Below, in pieces: positions 34,925-44,829 of a stretch of 64,000 bases of DNA. Source of the DNA: Hermatobates lingyangjiaoensis (lineage: Eukaryota > Arthropoda > Insecta > Hemiptera > Hermatobatidae); contig JAPFBL010000104.1 in NCBI GenBank assembly GCA_026182355.1, forward strand, positions 3,883,123-3,947,122, written 5' to 3'. Positions within the stretch are counted from its first letter, which is position 1, and each line of letters opens with the position of its first letter. Under the pieces are notes generated by a model, which did not search any database, was not told the DNA's origin, and was given only the letters and a program-made list of their open reading frames with translations. A program made the position numbers and the translations under genes.

Positions 34925-36936
34925 AATAAAATATTGCACTTCAATTTTAATTATAAAGTGAGCATACTTTGATTCAAACGTCATCATTAAATGACACAGT
35001 CTAATTAAAACAAAAGCAGAAATCAATGCTTCTCTACCTGTCCAAGCATTGAGTATTATTTCATCTACTCTGATAAAGGCATTTAATTAGTGAAAACTTA
35101 ACAAACAAGGTACCCTGTAGTGTATAGTTCATAGTAATGGCATGTAGACTTCCTTTAGAACTAAGAACGGTATTCAAACAAATACGTCAAAATCATAATT
35201 AAGCATCTACTAATTATTGCCTGACAATAAATCATGTGCCTTTTTTTTGATGAAATCACTTTAATGTGTGAGTGTCGTCTTTGTGTTTTACATAATTTTA
35301 TCAAAATTATGAGTACAGCTAGTAACTTAGTCGTAGACTAAGTTCTAACCATGTTTTGAACACTGTCCTTTAAACGATACCCGGATATAATACTACTTTA
35401 TAATCACAATAAAAAATACTTTAAAATCACAATAAAACGTGATGGAAACTAATGAAAGTATAAGCCACAAGGAAAAAGGAAAAACCACAAAAAATATTTT
35501 CCCTGTCGCTTCCACGTTCACTACATTACTTTATATATTCAAAGTAATCTATACAACTGATCTCTTCTTACTGACTAATTCATTCAGTGATACGACTACC
35601 ACCACAAAGCGAGAAGGAAAAAAAACACAAATAAGAAATAATAAAGGAAGGCAAAAATAATAATATAGTACTAATAATCAAAAAGCATAAAATATAAAAA
35701 AAGTTACCATCATTTAAATAATAAGGCTTATTATTACAACCGTAACAATAATAAATAAAAACACTACCAAATTAAATAATAAATTAATTAGTTAATTATA
35801 ATTAACCAGTGTATCAATAACAAACACTAAATAATACTTACTTTTATTGAACTATAAATAATAATTATTGTAATAATATAATATTTTTTACAAAGGTAAT
35901 ATATAAAACAATTAAAATGAATGAAAGAAGCCAGTTGTCTTGGTGGTACTGTTGAGCACTGGTAAGTTTGAAATGTACAGAAGTGGAAAAGCGACCGTTG
36001 TCAATAGGAATGTCAAGGTCTAGTAAAGGGTTAAACCTGGCGGAAACTTTGTAAGTGAAAGTGTAGGAGGTGAAGAAATGTTGACAGGAATGAAGGAAAT
36101 GTTCTAAGTTATAGTTACCAATGGGCAGAATAAAGGTGTCATCAATACAGTGATATAAAGGAGTAGAAGAAGTCAATTAGTTAAAGGAATAATATCTTAA
36201 AAATTTAAATAAAGTAACTGTAAACCAAGTGCACTGGTAAGGTAAATATAAGCTTCCTCGGAGGACATGCGTAAAGTTAAACAAAATTTGTTACAGAACT
36301 TTTATTCTACATTCCTAATTCAAAAGATGTCTATGGCTATTGTCTATTCATAGATGTCTATGGTTAATAGATCTATTTTTTCCTTTTTCCTTGTGGTTTA
36401 TGCTTTCATTAGTTTCCATCACGTGTTTATTGTGATTATAAAGTAGAATATAAAGAGGGTATAAAGTAGTATTATATCCGGGTATCATTTCAAAGACAGT
36501 GTTCAAAACATGGTTAGAACTTAGTCTACGACAAAGTTACTAGCTGTACTTATAATTTTGGTAAAATTATGTAAAACACAAAGACGACACTCACACATTA
36601 AAGTGATTTCATCAAAAAAAGGCACATGATTTCTTGTCAGGCAATAATTAGTAGATGCTTAATTATGATTTTGACGTATTTGTTTGAACACCATTGTTAG
36701 TTCTAAAGGAAGTCTACATGTCATTACTATGAACTATACACTAGAGGGTACCTTGTTTGTTAAGTTTTCACTAATCAAATGCCTTTATCAGAGTAGATGA
36801 AATAATACTTCATGCTTGGATAGGTAGGGAACCATTGATTTCTGCTTTTGAATTAATTGGACTGTGTCGTTTAATGATGACGTTTGATTCAAAGTATGCT
36901 CATTCTAAAATTGAAATTGAAGTGCAATATTTTATT
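34925..36936. mobile_element. Large inverted repeat (two 560-bp arms) around a PLE RT remnant
   Basis: Left arm 34,925-35,484 and right arm 36,376-36,936 align along their whole length in inverse orientation with scattered mismatches and a few small indels; the right arm has about 18 extra bases near its inner end. Shared blocks include GAGCATACTTTGA, TCTACTCTGATAAAGGCATT, AAACTTAACAAACAAGGTAC and CACAAGGAAAAAGG. Each arm contains CUGAUAA, A, GGCAUU...AGU, GAAAA (plus 35,070-35,096; minus 36,791-36,765), a weak version of the hammerhead-like module. The 890-base centre includes the RT fragment at 35,865-36,176. PLEs are known to carry terminal repeats in direct or inverted orientation, and I infer that this is such an arrangement. 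Confidence 0.75.
35865..36176 (-). pseudogene. PLE reverse transcriptase, C-terminal RT fragment
   Basis: The minus strand reads LYHCIDDTFIL, then YNLEHFLHSCQHFF, FTYKVSARFNPLLDLDI and NGRFSTSVHFKLTSA. These correspond to the YVDD catalytic box of PLE reverse transcriptases (here CIDD, aspartates kept), the following helix, the LPFLDI-type block and the GR-x-x-TSVYRKPT-type block. About 80 residues are PLE-like; the last 25 (LLSFILIVLY) diverge into AT-rich sequence. The start shown is not a natural start. The first half of the RT and the endonuclease are absent. It lies at the centre of a 2-kb inverted repeat. Confidence 0.8.
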
Positions 36937-37107
36937 CATAGATGTCCCATGGTTAGGCCATGGGAAAGTAGGAACGGTTGTTCGCTGTTTCGTTACTTTC
37001 GTATAACACTCTCTGCTTTGTTGCTCTACCTTTTCCTCATCTTCCATCCTTATTAGTTTCCACTTTGAGTTTGGCAGTTCTATATCACCTACCTTCCACA
37101 CACTCAA
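36937..37107 (-). CDS. Hypothetical frame next to the inverted repeat, with hairpin
   Basis: The minus-strand frame reads MSVWKVGDIELPNSKWKL, RMEDEEKVEQQ and KQRTTVPTFPWPNHG before entering the repeat arm. Composition is protein-like and less AT-rich than the surroundings. No domain is recognised. A short perfect hairpin (TCCCATGG / CCATGGGA, 36,945-36,965) lies at its 3' end. It may be part of the flanking element or a host exon; both are weak. Confidence 0.22.
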
Positions 37108-37109
37108 GT

Positions 37110-38236
37110 ATTCTCATACCTTCAGCTCTATACAGACTGATGATTTGTCAGAATATGAAGCTTTAAGTGGACTCATTCTACAGCAAATTACTTAGAAAAA
37201 CTTAGTATTTTAAATAATTACCTTAAGAAACCCTATAATTGAGGACATTTCTTTTCAGTGCGACATTCTTGTTAATTCCTTAGGCTCAATTCTGTAATTT
37301 ACTTCACTTTATATATAGTTTTAAATTTTGCATCAGCTTCTGCATTCAGTAACCTTTTGCTGGTTTTTGACTATATTCTGCTGGATTGACTGTAATATTC
37401 GTGGATATTACAACCGATCGAGCGTAAAGTAGTATGCAAATTGGAGACAAGTGCAGAAGTTGCTACCAGATTTAATTCTATTGTTTAAGAGAAAATTTGC
37501 TACCTACTAATACTAATATATATGTACTCAGCCTAAACACAGAAAGAAATATAGAAAAGTAATTTCTTTCAGCCAAAACAAGTGGAATTTCTATATCTAG
37601 TAAGGTATTGAAAAGAGACAGAAGGTAATATGAATTGAACAGATGTTAAAATGATATTGTTCAGAAATATTATTGAGGCATCTCAAATTAAATTTAATAA
37701 AATGCATACTATAAACATTGCTAGTGGTTTATTCATGTTAGACTTAACTTTAATGAAGCCATAACTTTGTTTGCAAAATGTGACAGCTAGGAGATATTTT
37801 TTACTTATTTCTATCGGAACTACTTTGTTTACCCTGACTTGCCTTTTCCAGCCCTTTGTCCCTTTCCTAGCTCTTTATGTTCTTTAAAATACCTCTCTTG
37901 ACTCCCTTCTTCCTCCATACCAAACCAGATGTCTTATTTCACTTGTTTCAGATTGACTGAGACTCTCATAAAGACCAGCTGTTTTAGTTGAATGATCTTA
38001 GTTAATAAGTTTCTTACTAAAATATAAGCGTTGACTTTTGTTGTACGTGTTTACAGTGAAATATTCTAAATGTAAACGTACCGGGTTTTATTTATATTCA
38101 TAGTTAGATGAAAGAATTTACTATACCTTCCATTTTTTTTTAATGTTAGAGAGCAACATGCTCCACCAGAAGGCATTACATGCATTAAAATCTTTAATGT
38201 TACACAATAATTCTTATTATATTATGATAATGCAGC
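37110..38236. other. Unassigned AT-rich DNA
   Basis: No supported gene or repeat on either strand. Confidence 0.5.
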
Positions 38237-38491
38237 TTAAATATATAATAATTTAACAATGATAATAATAACAATAATGATAACAGAGTAATCGCGATTA
38301 CTGACAAACATAATACAGGCTATTATAATTTTATTCAGTAAATTGAAATATTTATCTACCACTTCTTTGAAGGCACCGACTAGGCCCTCGTCCAACAAAG
38401 CTGCAAACTGTGGGGGCCAGTTTCCATTTACATTTAGTACTATTGACATAATTAGTCTTAAAAAAAATAAAATATTCATAGCTTTTTTCAT
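38237..38491 (-). CDS. Possible first exon of a secreted protein
   Basis: A true ATG at 38,491 (minus) begins MKKAMNILFFLRLIMSIVL, a plausible signal peptide with a basic start and a hydrophobic core, followed by NVNGNWPPQFAALLDEGLVG and AFKEV. The stretch from NWPPQ to AFKEV is GC-richer than its surroundings. After it the frame decays into isoleucine-rich AT sequence. A weak splice donor (GTG/GTAGAT) lies after 38,360, where coding-like sequence ends. Two acceptor-like sites (a T-rich tract ending AAG, and CCCCCACAG before the FAALL codons) would instead make it an internal exon. I recognise no family, so I assign no function. Confidence 0.35.
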   Translation of the reverse strand: MKKAMNILFFLRLIMSIVLNVNGNWPPQFAALLDEGLVGAFKEVVDKYFNLLNKIIIACIMFVSNRDYSVIIIVIIIIVKLLYI

Positions 38492-38599
38492 AATTTGTAC
38501 TTCTCCCTATATAAAATAATTTAAACAAAAACCAAAAGATACCATTTGAGAATTTGATTTGGCTGCAAAACTGACAGTGGTTTCCATTCATTGTAGTAG

Positions 38600-39366
38600 C
38601 ATTTTAATATACGGTCAATATATATTAAACTTGTTTAATTGTTTAAATTGTGTATATATGCACAATATGAAACTAACATGTGATAAATATAATTGATTAA
38701 TTCTGCATTAAAGAACATTCAAAAAGAAGAGTCTCAAGTTCTTTTGTAATTTTCTTTTACTGTGATTTACTGTATTTATTTTGTATTTAGATATTAACAA
38801 AAGAACATCGTTAGATATTAGAGTTTCGGTTAGCATAAAGCAAATGTAATCTATGTTAAAATTCAAATTTCTACTTTACTCAACATTACTGATATAACTG
38901 TATTTGTTTTGAAAGGAGTGTTATCGACCTAAAATTTTGCATCTAGTCCTTCAACGAACAATTTATTCATACATTATCAGGATAAATAATGTATATGGCA
39001 ATTAGATGCCAATGAATCATGGGGAGAGCGTTTGGCCTGAAAGACGTGTTACTCTTCAGGGGTGATTAGATATCCCAGAGCACATTAGGACTGTTCATGG
39101 CCCGCTGTTTTAAGAAGCAGGGAGGTTACCTACAAGAGGTGTTGGGGAGACTATTATACATCCCCAATGTTTTTCTTACCTTATTTTAATCAATGACATA
39201 TGAGCAGATATTTAAAAAAAATGATTTCATATAAAGTTCCTCTAATAAATAGTATATGTCACCGAGATTCCCAGGGCTAAAAGGAGCTTAAATACCATTC
39301 CCTATAGTTTTAGCAATATTCAATTACAAAATATGGTACTTACGAAAAGCACTCATACGCATAATT

Positions 39367-39369
<3 letters not shown>
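38600..39369. other. Unassigned stretch
   Basis: The segment 39,000-39,180 is less AT-rich and might be an old dispersed repeat, but it has no partner in the window and no coding frame. Confidence 0.35.

Positions 39370-39417
<48 letters not shown>
39370..39417. repeat. (AC)n microsatellite
   Basis: An uninterrupted AC dinucleotide run. Confidence 0.95.
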
Positions 39418-39419
<2 letters not shown>

Positions 39420-40635
39420 CTCATTTTCAAAACCAAGGAGACCTAATATCATGTATTTCTGCAATACCTCCACTGGTATGCATTTCATATAGTCACAAGG
39501 GGAAGTAAAATTATTATTCCATTTTTAAAAACGCATTATAGAATATCGAATAAAAGAGAATGAATACATTACTCCTAAAAATAATTCAAATAATCGACTT
39601 TCTTTTGCAGTTACTCTAGAGAAACTGTATTATGTTTTTTCTTTTAAGGTAAAAAGCTATTATTTCTGTAGCACTTTGATATTTACACAAGATTAGAATG
39701 AGATTTTTCTTGATGCAAAGTGCTTTTTTTCTGGCTCGATTAAGTTATTTTTGATGGTTGGCATTTTATTAAAATGGTTTTTCGTTTTGCCGCTTCAGGC
39801 GCAGTGCATGTGAGAGTGTATGCTATTGGTCTATTTATATGTAAACTAGACTTTAACTCCACTTTCTTCATCTTCTTTCAAGTCCCTCTGCCACTACCAC
39901 AATCATGAATCGTCAACTGCTTCAATGTTACCGTACTGCTTTCAAATATAGAACCCACTTACAATATCACCTTATTTTATATGCATGTAACTAAAAAATC
40001 AATACCATGTCAAAAAAAAATGCTTCGTCAATTAATTACAAACCAATAGCTAGCCCCTGCTCGTAACAATTGAATAAAATAGCGTTATAATAATTCATTT
40101 GACATATTTTTTGTTTATAATAAACAAGCACATGCACCAGTCTTTGACGGGTACTTTTTCAAATATTTGGAGATGATACATGGTATTCCAAAATATCATG
40201 AGAAATTAATTATAGAATATTAGAAAATGTCATTATTGGTACAGTGCTAGCAAATATCTCTGTATATACCACGTTTTTTTAAAAAAAACAGAGCTTAAAA
40301 GTTCATAACTTTACTTGTTCGCTGAATTTTCAATCCATTCAGAACTTATATATTAAGTTATAAAATATAAGGTGGATAAACCGACATACAGATATATTTT
40401 TTAAGGGTGGATTCGGTTTCTCTAATGTTTAAACCGTAAAGAAATCTTGAAATGAGTCAGTTCTAAGCAATGTACAGACAAAACCTTTCTTTTATTTATA
40501 TTACCTGCCCTGTCATTTCTAGATTATTTATACCATGTGACACTTGCAAATAAATTTGCTTGTTTTAAACAATCAATTATAAATGATATAGATAGTACTA
40601 TTACATTTTTTGAATATACGGTTATAGGATCAAGG
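39420..40635. other. Unassigned AT-rich DNA
   Basis: No coding frame or repeat recognised. Confidence 0.5.
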
Positions 40636-40862
40636 GGCCAGGTTAGTAGCCGAATGGCAGCGCGCTCGACCCTTACTGGTAGACCCGGGATTGAACACCC
40701 ACTCTGCCCTCAATTTATTCACGCGGGAGCTAAATAAATCTAATCTCATTGCCAAAAACACTTGAGTTAGTCAAAGTTTAGGACTCCCGATGATTATTGT
40801 GTACCATCTCAAAGAGCGAATATCTCTTGTAAGACTGTCTCTGCAACTTAACCTAACCTACA
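40636..40862 (+). repeat. tRNA-derived SINE, second family
   Basis: The plus strand has TAGCCGAATGG (40,647-40,657), a good polymerase III box A, and GGGATTGAAC (40,687-40,696), a box B-like motif, within a tRNA-sized head that includes GCGCGCTCGACCC. A body of about 150 bases follows, ending near CTTAACCTAACCTACAG. It is much less AT-rich than its surroundings. The body is unrelated to the SINE-like copies at 4.3 and 7.1 kb. The frame through it is an accident. Confidence 0.7.
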
Positions 40863-40864
40863 GA

Positions 40865-43130
40865 TACATAGAAAGAATAACTTTTAACGATTCCCTCAAC
40901 TAATATACGATTTAAATTTCACTGTTTGGGAAAAACTATGTAAATATAAATAAAATATAAATTAATCAAATAATATTATATTTGATTACATTAATTCAAT
41001 TTAATTTAATCAATTTAATTTAAATGAACTTAATTTAATTACATTTGAACAATTAGTATAATATTTCTGTTTTCTCTATTCAGATTTTCTCTATTTATTC
41101 TCCTTTTAAAATAACTTGATTTTATTATTTTTCAATACATTTTTTTATTATAATTTATCGTTTATTACTTTTACAGACGTAGACCAAGACGTGATCTAAG
41201 AACAGATCGACATAGAGTTCTGTAAGAAGTAGTTAACCATACCGTCAATAAAGTACACACTGGATTATGGTCCATTAAATTTATGGGTTATGCAGTACCA
41301 CTTAAACAATAATTTATATTAAATAGTGGAATAACATTATTATCTGGTGCTTTGGTATAGAGGTTTCTGGACCTTTTCCGGATGTTGTTCAACTTTAAGC
41401 AAAAGTCATCTTTAAACAAAACCTGCTATTAACTGGTGTCCAAATATGTGAGTCAAGATTTTGAATTTCTTTATGCACTCAGCATACTCTCATTTAAAGA
41501 AGTAATGAAGTGATAATGTAATTTACAATTTGCTCTGCTTTCTTAGTCTCTAAGACTTAGATGATATAATCTCCTTAAATGCCAAACTCTAAGTTTTTAT
41601 GACCGCTGTTTATTGATATATTTACTTTTTATGTAATAAGGCATTGATATGTTACAAACAGAACTTGTAGTTAAACTTATAAATTTAGTTTTTTGTTTAA
41701 ATCAGAGGAATAAATAATGTTGTTTCTTGGTAACCAGTAAACTGAAGAATCACAATCTTTACCACGACAAACTCTACCATGAACAAAATAAAAACTTCTA
41801 TTTACAAGACTTCATCAAAATTTTCCCAATTAACAGATTTAGCTTAGTAGTAGCAACTTTTGTAAATGTTATTTTCGTGATATTTACTCGTTAAAACTTG
41901 GTCATATAAGCAAGAACTCTATAGTTAAATGGACTCTTTTCTCATCTCTATTTTATAATCTGGAAATGTTAGATATCACAAAGTAAGTGTAATAATATAA
42001 AAAACAAATATATATATATTGTTATTATTAATAATTCTTAAACTAAAACTCATGAACTCCAAGTGATGTTAGGATGGTTTTCTTCAAGTTAAGCGCAGAT
42101 TTTTTTGGCGATGTAGGATAGAGAGAAATATCATACAATTTCTTTTATTGAATTCGCAATACGTTGAAATTGTGCCACGAATAGAAAAGGTTCCAAATAA
42201 ATGCACTATTAACCAATATGAAACAGATTCTGTCATCAAATCATTGTTTTCGTACCATAGAAATTTTAAATATATTCTGCCTTCTCTAGAACTTACATAC
42301 ATTGTAAAATATTTTCTCGATATCTCCACTTATAGGTTGTTTATTTCATCGGAAACGCAGGAGAAGTCACTTCCTCAATGTTTCATTTAGAGATAGTCCT
42401 TGAAATTGTGTCAAGGCGAACGCCATGATGGTTAAAAGACATTTATTTTTGCAATTTAAATTTGTTTCTGGCACCCTTTCCCAATAATTAAGACCTTCAT
42501 CATTATTGGTGCCTGTTAATAATGTTTAAGCCTTCAATTTGGTTAACATTTATAAATTATACATCTATATGTCATGCAGTATTAAATTTGCCTGTTGCAG
42601 CATAATTTGTTTTCATATTACTTCATTTCTTTGGCTTTAAATAAATATAGAGGAATAGAAAAGTAAGTTCTTTTTTATTACTTCTTACATCCAATTCAAC
42701 ATTTTTTAAACATTTTGAGGTTTTGTTTTTGATGTCTGAATTTTTGACATTTTCTTCATTTCTATTTTTCTTTTTTGGCTATTTATTTAAATGTTTGCTG
42801 AAGCGTTGAATTTAGGCGACCTGTTTTACAAATACATCTAAGCTTGTTCATATAACGATTAGAAAATTTATTATATTTAAGACAGCTATATCAGAAATTA
42901 TTTCTATTAATGAAGTCTCCTTCTTCTAGGTAGGAGTTTTGAGCAAATACGAGTATATCCCAACTTTTAAGTGATTTCATTTTTTTAAAACAAGTTCGTT
43001 ATTAATTTTTATTTCTCTCTTATTTATGAAGGATGTTCTAGGTTTTATTGATTCTCATTTATGTCTATTACTCTTTTCGTAAACACTTTTCTAAGATTTC
43101 TTATCTATACATCACCAAAAATAAGGGCAT
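40865..43130. other. Unassigned AT-rich DNA
   Basis: Very AT-rich at 40,960-41,170. Frames on both strands at 42,084-42,390 overlap each other and show no domain. The segment 42,700-43,130 may include decayed sequence of the BEL/Pao fragment to its right; only about 15 residues can be followed. Confidence 0.4.
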
Positions 43131-43133
43131 TAA

Positions 43134-43454
43134 TCAAATTATTTTATTTCTCACAAATTTTGGTAAAACTCTAAAATTAATGTTTTCCCCAGTTTCATAT
43201 AGTTCTGCTGATTTATTTTTAAACTGGGCCCTCATGTCATAAGGGAGTCTTAATGTAACTTCCTTGATATCATTTAATGAATCAATGTTTAGTTGATTTA
43301 ATGAAGACGTTTTCTTCACTAGATTTTCTGTAACAGCTAAAAACATAGATAAGCGCTTTATAGCAGGGTCATAATCAGTTCTAATTGGTGCCCAATTTTG
43401 CAGTCTTTTCAGATAATATTGCAAACGATGTATCCATTGTTGTAATTCCTGTTG
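43134..43454 (-). pseudogene. BEL/Pao-like retrotransposon gag fragment
   Basis: On the minus strand, after an in-frame stop, the frame reads QQELQQWIHRLQYYLKRL and later LRLPYDMRAQFKNKSAEL, then NFRVLPKFVRNK. In BEL/Pao gag-like N-terminal regions, a LP-x-x-(L/M)R-x-x-(W/F) block with many charged residues is followed about 20 residues later by an F-x-x-(L/F)-V-x-F-(V/I) helix and then a DPVFGD-like motif. After the stop at about 43,131 another frame gives NALIFGDV, consistent with that last motif after a frameshift. No LTR, protease or RT is visible. The family call is by pattern only. Confidence 0.5.
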
Positions 43455-43469
43455 TCAAGGTTTTTGATC

Positions 43470-43500
43470 TTTCATATGCTTCTCCAGAAAGCATATGAAA
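43470..43500. repeat. Perfect 12-bp hairpin
   Basis: TTTCATATGCTT at 43,470-43,481 and its exact complement at 43,489-43,500, with a 7-base loop. It lies between the gag-like fragment and the minisatellite. Role unknown. Confidence 0.6.
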
Positions 43501-43611
43501 TAGTTCATTGTTTTTTATTAGTTACAAATTGTAAGAATTAAGTCAGCTTGTAACCGATGGTATTATCTTGACCATCTGATTATTTTATTTAATAATATAA
43601 TAATTACCACT

Positions 43612-44246
43612 ATTGCTCTCACGGTAACTTGTAAGCTCAAAGCTATGGTGTTTAATTATATTGCTCTCACGGTAACTTGTAAGCTCAAAGCTATGGTGTT
43701 TAATTATATTGCCCTCACGGTAACTTGTAAGCTTAAAGCGATGGTGTTTAATTATATTGCCCTCACGGTAACTTGTAAGCTCAAAGCTATGGTGTTTAAT
43801 TATATTGCCCTCACGGTAACTTGTAAGCTTAAAGCTATGGTGTTTAATTATATTGCCCTCACGGTAACTTGTAAGCTTAAAGCTATGGTGTTTAATTATA
43901 TTGCCCTCACGGTAACTTGTAAGCTTAAAGCGATGGTGTTTAATTATATTGCCCTCACGGTAACTTGTAAGCTCAAAGCTATGGTGTTTAATTATATTGC
44001 CCTCACGGTAACTTGTAAGCTTAAAGCTATGGTGTTTAATTATATTGCCCTCACGGTAACTTGTAAGCTTAAAGCTATGGTGTTTAATTATATTGCCCTC
44101 ACGGTAACTTGTAAGCTCAAAGCTATGGTGTTTAATTATATTGCCCTCACGGTAACTTGTAAGCTCAAAGCTATGGTGTTTAATTATATTGCCCTCACGG
44201 TAACTTGTAAGCTCAAAGCTATGGTGTTTAATTATATTGTTCTCAC
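43612..44246 (+). repeat. 48-bp minisatellite, 13 copies plus 11 bases
   Basis: The unit contains CTCACGGTAACTTGTAAGC and AAAGCTATGGTGTTTAATTA. Thirteen full units run from 43,612, with an 11-base partial at the end. Units differ at only a few sites: GCTCTC or GCCCTC, AAGCTC or AAGCTT, and GCT or GCG before ATGG. By the last two sites the order is C C B C D D B C D D C C C, so units 3-6 are repeated as 7-10. Because 48 is a multiple of three, one frame stays open and encodes a 16-residue repeat. I regard that as a consequence of unit length and not evidence of a protein. Confidence 0.95.
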
Positions 44247-44249
44247 TAA

Positions 44250-44788
44250 AAAGTAGAGGATCATTTTACGGGAGATAGCAACTAATTGCAATAAAGATAT
44301 CAACTAGTTCTTTGATCTCAGTTTTATTTTCTTCTGTTTATTCCCTTTCAGAAATATTTTAGAAAAAAATCTACCTAACGCAATCTTATCTAATTTATTG
44401 ATAAAAATTTTGTGTTCTAATAATTTGCTTTTCTTTTTTCAATTTTTTGGAACTCTTCGTGTTATCTTCTGAAGCGTCTTTATATTTGGCAACGAAAGAA
44501 TTTTATTTTCTTTTATATCATTTGCTATAATTCTTCTAGATTCTCGGGATCACCTATAGAATGATCTTTGATGTATTTTGTGATTTCATTGGTTCTTCTT
44601 GTTATTTCCTACTTTATCTGTTGTCCATACAATCTCTACAATAAGTATGTTGCCCATACTTATCAAACATTTTGATAACCTACTCGTTAACAACTAATTA
44701 TCTACAGCTAACATCAAATTTTCTCCCTCAGTTAAGTGATGTTGAATGTTCAAGAAGTCGTAGGACACATTGTCTAAGGCAGATGTAA
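44250..44788. other. Unassigned stretch, possibly the 3' region of a PLE
   Basis: No clear coding motif on either strand. Its right end leads into a hammerhead-like module, so part of it may be a PLE 3' region, but I could not identify the endonuclease. Confidence 0.3.
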
Positions 44789-44822
44789 CTGAGGATGAAC
44801 ACTAGGTGTTTGAAACGCGTCG
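44789..44822 (+). ncRNA. Hammerhead-like motif, near-canonical
   Basis: The plus strand reads CUGAGGA, one unpaired U, GAACAC, loop UAG, GUGUUU, GAAAC, GC, GUC. This fits a hammerhead core with a 6-bp stem II (one G-U pair), the GAAA box, a minimal 2-bp stem III (AC with GU) and a GUC cleavage triplet. The departure from canonical form is the single extra base before stem II. The outer stem I is not convincing by eye. PLE ends are known carriers of hammerhead motifs with very short stem III. Confidence 0.5.
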
Positions 44823-44829
44823 GTGTCTT

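Noticed and set aside
43645..44256. A 203-codon open frame with a 16-residue repeat
   Set aside because: It is the minisatellite itself. A 48-bp unit keeps any stop-free frame open, and there is no coding sequence on either side.
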